Shown here: positions 61,006-64,000 of the stretch, one piece after another
Position numbering within the stretch: the first letter of the stretch is position 1
Layout of the letters: each line of letters begins with the position of its first letter
NCBI RefSeq assembly: GCF_023746555.1
Contig: NZ_CP098755.1
Coordinates: 1,747,001-1,811,000, forward strand
Source: Brevibacillus ruminantium
Lineage (GTDB): Bacteria > Bacillota > Bacilli > Brevibacillales > Brevibacillaceae
Direction: 5' to 3'
Length of the DNA: 64,000 nucleotides
Program-made: the position numbers and the translations under genes
The notes under the pieces: model-generated
What the model was told of the DNA's origin: nothing
What the model saw: the letters and a program-made list of their open reading frames with translations, nothing else
Database searches by the model: none

Positions 61006-61347
61006 ATGGACGAAATTGCTAAACAGGTTGGTTTACGGATTCGCGAACTAAGAAAGGCAAGAGGTCTTTCGCAAGAAGCGCTAGGGGAAAAGGGGGGGTT
61101 TCACTATTCCTACATCGGTCAAATTGAGCGCGGCGAGAAAAACATATCTCTTCAAAATATAGCTAAGATTGCCGAAGCCTTAGAGGTCGGCATACATCAG
61201 TTGTTCAGCTTCTCTTATCAACTTGAATCGTTAACCGAATCGGAGCAGACAATTAAAGAAATATTGACGATTCTTAAAAAAATAAAACCGGATCAGCTTG
61301 TTAAGGTTCGGAATGTCTTGATCGAAATCTTCGATGATTCGAACTGA
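61006..61347 (+). CDS. XRE-family HTH transcriptional regulator
   Basis: A 113-residue protein with a classic HTH_3 domain at about residues 9-65 (RIRELRKARGLSQEALGEKG, then SYIGQIERGEKNISLQNIAK) and a helical C-terminal dimerisation part. A GAGGTGG box precedes the ATG. It is divergent from the membrane-protein pair and may repress its own promoter or the island's genes. Size and layout also match restriction controller (C) proteins, but it is 6 kb from the restriction operon. Confidence 0.9.
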   Translation: MDEIAKQVGLRIRELRKARGLSQEALGEKGGFHYSYIGQIERGEKNISLQNIAKIAEALEVGIHQLFSFSYQLESLTESEQTIKEILTILKKIKPDQLVKVRNVLIEIFDDSN

Positions 61348-61461
61348 GTTCGTGCGTACATGCCATTTCAGAAAATTTGGTACGGAGTAAACAAGGGATA
61401 CGCTTGTGCAGAACTTTATTTGATGTTCATTCGGCACTGGGTGGGGCCTCTGGAAAATAAA

Positions 61462-61489
61462 ATAGTGCTACATTGGTTAGCAGCACTAT
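61462..61489 (-). terminator. Terminator of the 61498-61746 gene
   Basis: ATAGTGCT pairs perfectly with AGCACTAT around a 12-nt loop, followed on the minus strand by TTTTATTTT. Confidence 0.75.
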
Positions 61490-61497
61490 TACTATCG

Positions 61498-61746
61498 CTA
61501 TATTAATCTATCCAGTCTTTCATTCAACTCATTTATCGTTGGTTCATGGGTGGAGTTTGTCGTATTCGTTTTGCCGCGCTTTATCTCAGCACCATCAAGC
61601 AGTATGGATGCATCATAATGTTTATGAAAATCGCTTGGTTGAATGTTATCGTTTTTTAGAATTGAAACTAATTCAGTAAGTATTTGACTGTGACTGTTTA
61701 ACACCGTTTCAATTCGGTCAAGCTGTTTTTTGATTTTTTTACCCAT
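61498..61746 (-). CDS. Small coiled-coil hypothetical protein
   Basis: An 82-residue protein with a basic start (MGKKIKKQLDRIETVLNSHS), a coiled-coil-like helix (about 5-32) and a second helical segment at the end. It has no Cys and no membrane helix. A GGGCGG box lies upstream and a terminator directly behind the stop, which supports a real gene. Function unknown. Confidence 0.55.
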   Translation of the reverse strand: MGKKIKKQLDRIETVLNSHSQILTELVSILKNDNIQPSDFHKHYDASILLDGAEIKRGKTNTTNSTHEPTINELNERLDRLI

Positions 61747-61919
61747 GCTTTCTATCCGCCCTCCGTAATGTAGTTGACTTGCTTTTACTGATAGTTGCAG
61801 AAAAACATATCTTCTCGAATTAAAATACCGGAGATCACTTTTCTTACAGGAATAATGATTGATCTAATCGTTTATGTTTTGTTCTCGAAAATTTAATCTA
61901 AATAAGCACAGGCATAATC

Positions 61920-62834
61920 TCACATGTTGTTCAATGCTTTCAGTTGTTCGGCATGGGAAGGGTCGATGTAAATGGCTGTAGTTTGGATGCTCTCATGTCG
62001 CGCCAATCTTCTGATGACTTCAATCGTAGCCCCGCCGTTTGCCAGGTTCTTACAGAAGCTATGTCGAAAACGGTGAGGAGTAATGTCCTTCATATTCGCC
62101 AAGTCAGCATATTTATCGAGCATCACCTGTATCCCTCTTGCTCCAAACTTCCCTGATCGTTCAGATACAAACAGGTACGGGGAAGCTGAGTACTTTTCAT
62201 CGATTAAGCCATGTCGAAGTTTCAACCACTGACGGAGGTTCTTGGAATGTTTGTTCAGCATGGTAACGGCGGCATACTTCCCTTGCTTCCCTTCCCTAAC
62301 TGTAATCGTAATGTCGCCGTTTACCTTAATATCCTCTAGCTTCAATTCCTCTACTTCTGCCACCCTTAAACCGCAATAGAGCATTAAGTCAATCAGAGCC
62401 AAGTTGCGAAGTCGCTTAAAATCGTTGTTTTCTAATTCTACGTAGCTTATGAACCGCTCCTGTTCGGCTTTCGTCAGCCATTTGACTACACTTTTTTCTC
62501 CAAGTTTCTCTGTCGCTTGTACTTTTTGAATCTTAATTCGTGACATTGGGTTATCTTTGGTTACGCCTTGCTCCGCAAGATAGGCAAAAAAAGTTTTGAG
62601 GGCGGCCGTTGTCTTATTGATAGTTGCCTGTTTCCGATTCAAATTATGTTTCATGAATGATATGTACTCTTTAATCTCGATTGGTTTAACATTACCTAAA
62701 TTGGCGTGTCCTGTGGTTCCTTCGTACCACTCAATAAATTGCCGCACCGCTGTCCTGTAAGCCTTGACGGTTTTTTCGTCTTTACCTTCATCGTATAACC
62801 AATCTAGGAACTGTTCTATCTGATTCATGTTCAT
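61920..62834 (-). CDS. Tyrosine recombinase (XerC/XerD-like)
   Basis: A 304-residue recombinase with an N-terminal SAM-like core-binding domain (about 1-85; IEQFLDWLYDEGKDEKTVKA) and the catalytic domain: R in MLYCGLRVAEVEEL, K between the beta strands, HRFRHSFCKNLA, H in RRLARHESIQTTA and the Tyr in IYIDP. It has no AP2-type arm domain. Upstream lie three short TTCTACGAA repeats that could be its binding sites. It probably mobilises the island or a smaller unit within it. Confidence 0.9.
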   Translation of the reverse strand: MNMNQIEQFLDWLYDEGKDEKTVKAYRTAVRQFIEWYEGTTGHANLGNVKPIEIKEYISFMKHNLNRKQATINKTTAALKTFFAYLAEQGVTKDNPMSRIKIQKVQATEKLGEKSVVKWLTKAEQERFISYVELENNDFKRLRNLALIDLMLYCGLRVAEVEELKLEDIKVNGDITITVREGKQGKYAAVTMLNKHSKNLRQWLKLRHGLIDEKYSASPYLFVSERSGKFGARGIQVMLDKYADLANMKDITPHRFRHSFCKNLANGGATIEVIRRLARHESIQTTAIYIDPSHAEQLKALNNM

Positions 62835-62851
62835 GCCCCCATTTTGGAGTG

Positions 62852-62945
62852 TTCTACGAAGTAAATAATTGAACCTCTATAGTATTCTACGAATAGTTTA
62901 TCACGCAATCAAGAGTTTTTCAACACAGAATAATAATTCTACGAA
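62852..62945 (+). repeat. Three TTCTACGAA direct repeats upstream of the recombinase
   Basis: Exact 9-bp copies lie at 62852-62860, 62885-62893 and 62937-62945 in the gap before the recombinase start. The last two extend to ATTCTACGAATA. They may be recombinase arm sites or operator copies. Confidence 0.75.
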
Positions 62946-63753
62946 TAATATACTTGCTAAAAAATGTTGCTTAATCACTTCCATTAGAGGCTGTTGACTT
63001 GCCCCCAACTCTCGGTAATACAGTGGTCAAGGTAGTACTGTCTGACATTTTCTTTAATACGAATGCAAAACTTCAATCGCACGAACTTGAAATCGGCATA
63101 AAAAATGTAATAGTCAATCCACTAACCAATTCGAGCATTAAAACAATATTTTACGTGCATTGTGACTTAGTTATAAAAATAATCAAGTGACTTATTTCGT
63201 GGCAATACAGGCATTGTCCGTTTATTTGCTCCGTAAATTGTTGTAGTTTGCTCCCCGAAAGGCTACCACTAAAAGCCTTATTTTCGAGCAATCGTTGATT
63301 TATAAAAACAGTCATCCGCTAGGCGGAGTCAACACCTGAACCCCTCCTATGACAGCCGCCTGTTAGGGGTTTAGAAGCCCTTGAGGGTGGCACAGAGACT
63401 GTCAACAATGAAATCCTGACACAAAATAACACTTTAAGTAAAGACCGTCTATACGAGCGTTATCGTTGCCAAGCGGCGGAGCCTCCTATAACAAAGTCCT
63501 ATAAACCTTTTTTCAAAGAACTGAGCGAAGCTAACTCTCGTCGCCTACAGGCGGCGAGTTTTTATAGATGTACATAATATCTTTTCTCTAAGTGTCTTTA
63601 ATGTCTTTATAAGTGTAAATAATAGTGGGGAACTTTTTTCCGCCGAGGTCATAAATATAGGGGAATTGTTTTCCTCTATTGAAAACGTCAGCGGAAATGT
63701 TTACCGCTTTGATCGGTAAAATTTGCCCCCTTTAGAAGGGGAAATGTTTTCCC
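62946..63753. other. Long structured gap without a supported gene
   Basis: About 0.8 kb with no convincing gene; one 63-residue frame (62999-63190) has a TTG start and no clear ribosome site. It holds a CCGCTAGGCGG palindrome near 63318, an AACCCCT/AGGGGTT hairpin (63339-63371), a rho-independent terminator (63535-63566) and a palindrome cluster at 63627-63755. It might be a replication, transfer or regulatory region of a mobile element. Confidence 0.55.
63535..63566 (+). terminator. Rho-independent terminator in the right gap
   Basis: CTCGTCGCC pairs with GGCGGCGAG (one G-T pair) around a short loop, followed by TTTTT. No gene ends just before it, so it may end an unrecognised RNA. Confidence 0.7.
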
Positions 63754-63755
63754 CT
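63627..63755. repeat. Cluster of GGGGAA-N5-TTCCCC-like palindromes
   Basis: Five imperfect 15-18-bp palindromes lie within 130 bp: GGGGAACTTTTTTCCGCC, GGGGAATTGTTTTCCTC, GCGGAAATGTTTACCGC, CGGTAAAATTTGCCC and GGGGAAATGTTTTCCCC. Each has GG(A/T)AA/TT(A/T)CC-like half sites. The last overlaps the stop of the gene cut by the right edge. Confidence 0.75.
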
Positions 63756-64000
63756 ACACGGCTTCAGACAGCAGCCCTAACTTAGAAGCCTTCTTCATTA
63801 CGTCGTTGTTAATGAGTTCAAGTAGTTCATTTGTAAAGCTAATAGCGATATTTTCGTAGTCATCGGGAGTATCGGTCAGTCTCAGTAGGTACGGCTTGTA
63901 GAACTCCTCTTTCTTGGCTTCTTTCGCCAAAGTATCCACTACTGCTTCTCTCCAAAGACGAACCCCCTCGTCTCCTACAGCCTTGACCCATTCTTTGTCT
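63754..64000 (-). CDS. C-terminal end of a gene cut by the window edge, unknown
   Basis: The frame is open to the right edge and gives the last 81 residues of a protein. It has helical, charged sequence (EWVKAVGDEGVRLWREAV, then FTNELLELINNDVMKKASKL) with no Cys. I do not recognise the family, and the beginning is missing. It ends in the palindrome cluster, with the final palindrome across its stop codon. Confidence 0.6.
   Translation of the reverse strand, partial: DKEWVKAVGDEGVRLWREAVVDTLAKEAKKEEFYKPYLLRLTDTPDDYENIAISFTNELLELINNDVMKKASKLGLLSEAV

Larger units (their letters stand above)
37672..64000. mobile_element. AT-rich genomic island behind tRNA-Val (right end outside the window)
   Basis: Base composition falls sharply after the tRNA: the core genes are moderately GC-rich, whereas island genes such as those at 40512-43597 are strongly AT-rich. 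The stretch contains a decayed phage-type integrase beside the tRNA, four insertion sequences, several anti-phage modules and a second tyrosine recombinase. I found no second copy of the tRNA 3' end, so the right attachment site is probably beyond 64,000. Confidence 0.75.

Noticed and set aside
62999-63190. A 63-residue frame with a TTG start
   Set aside because: No clear ribosome box, no recognisable motif, and the composition is like the surrounding non-coding DNA.
37647-64000. A second copy of the tRNA-Val 3' end as right attachment site
   Set aside because: I looked for the T-arm and acceptor sequence up to the right edge and found no copy.

Overview
The window looks like a Gram-positive, spore-former-type chromosome, most likely Brevibacillus or a close Paenibacillaceae/Bacillales relative. 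This rests on AGGAGG-type ribosome binding sites with frequent TTG/GTG starts, strong rho-independent terminators, lipobox lipoproteins, and Bacillales-typical families (YjcF/YjcG/YjcH order, YitT, MocR-AzlCD, PgpA/YutG-like, an ECF sigma/anti-sigma pair). The species call is an inference; no rRNA gene is present.

Region 1 (1-37,671) is ordinary, moderately GC-rich core genome. From the left it holds: a truncated anti-sigma gene and its ECF sigma factor; an XPB-like helicase; a CorC/HlyC protein; an ABC importer with two paralogous binding lipoproteins; an MFS exporter divergent from an SgrR-like regulator; surE, a 2H phosphoesterase, cheW, mocR-azlC-azlD, TerC, an HD-GYP variant, a ZIP transporter, fabI, a UvrD-type helicase with an Ala-rich repeat linker, a second CorC/HlyC protein, YitT, MBL and PHP hydrolases, the yjcFGH-like block and a PgpA-type phosphatase. 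Two tRNA genes (CAU; Val-GAC) close the region. Three sites match the ECF promoter form TGAAAC-N16-CGT(A/C): one upstream of the sigma gene itself, one before a TerB-like gene and one before a small membrane protein. They suggest a small regulon of the window's own sigma factor.

Region 2 (37,672-64,000) is an AT-rich genomic island that starts directly behind tRNA-Val with a broken phage-type integrase. It carries four insertion sequences and stacked anti-phage modules: Hachiman (HamA/HamB); a co-directional McrB-like AAA+ / DUF2357 nuclease / NERD protein / dCTPase-like MazG cluster; and an m5C methyltransferase converging on an operon of a small regulator-like protein, an AlwI-family restriction enzyme and a second PD-(D/E)XK nuclease, followed by a Vsr mismatch endonuclease. 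An orphan RNase H-fold protein, an XRE regulator, membrane and SH3-like cargo and a second tyrosine recombinase follow. The right end (62.8-64 kb) is mostly non-coding but structured, with short direct repeats, hairpins and a cluster of GGGGAA/TTCCCC palindromes beside a gene cut by the window edge. The far boundary of the island is not visible.

The most interesting candidates are the four-gene McrB/DUF2357/NERD/dCTPase cluster, which may couple restriction of modified-cytosine DNA to destruction of modified dCTP, and the AlwI-like enzyme paired with a separate small nuclease, which may be a two-subunit type IIS enzyme.
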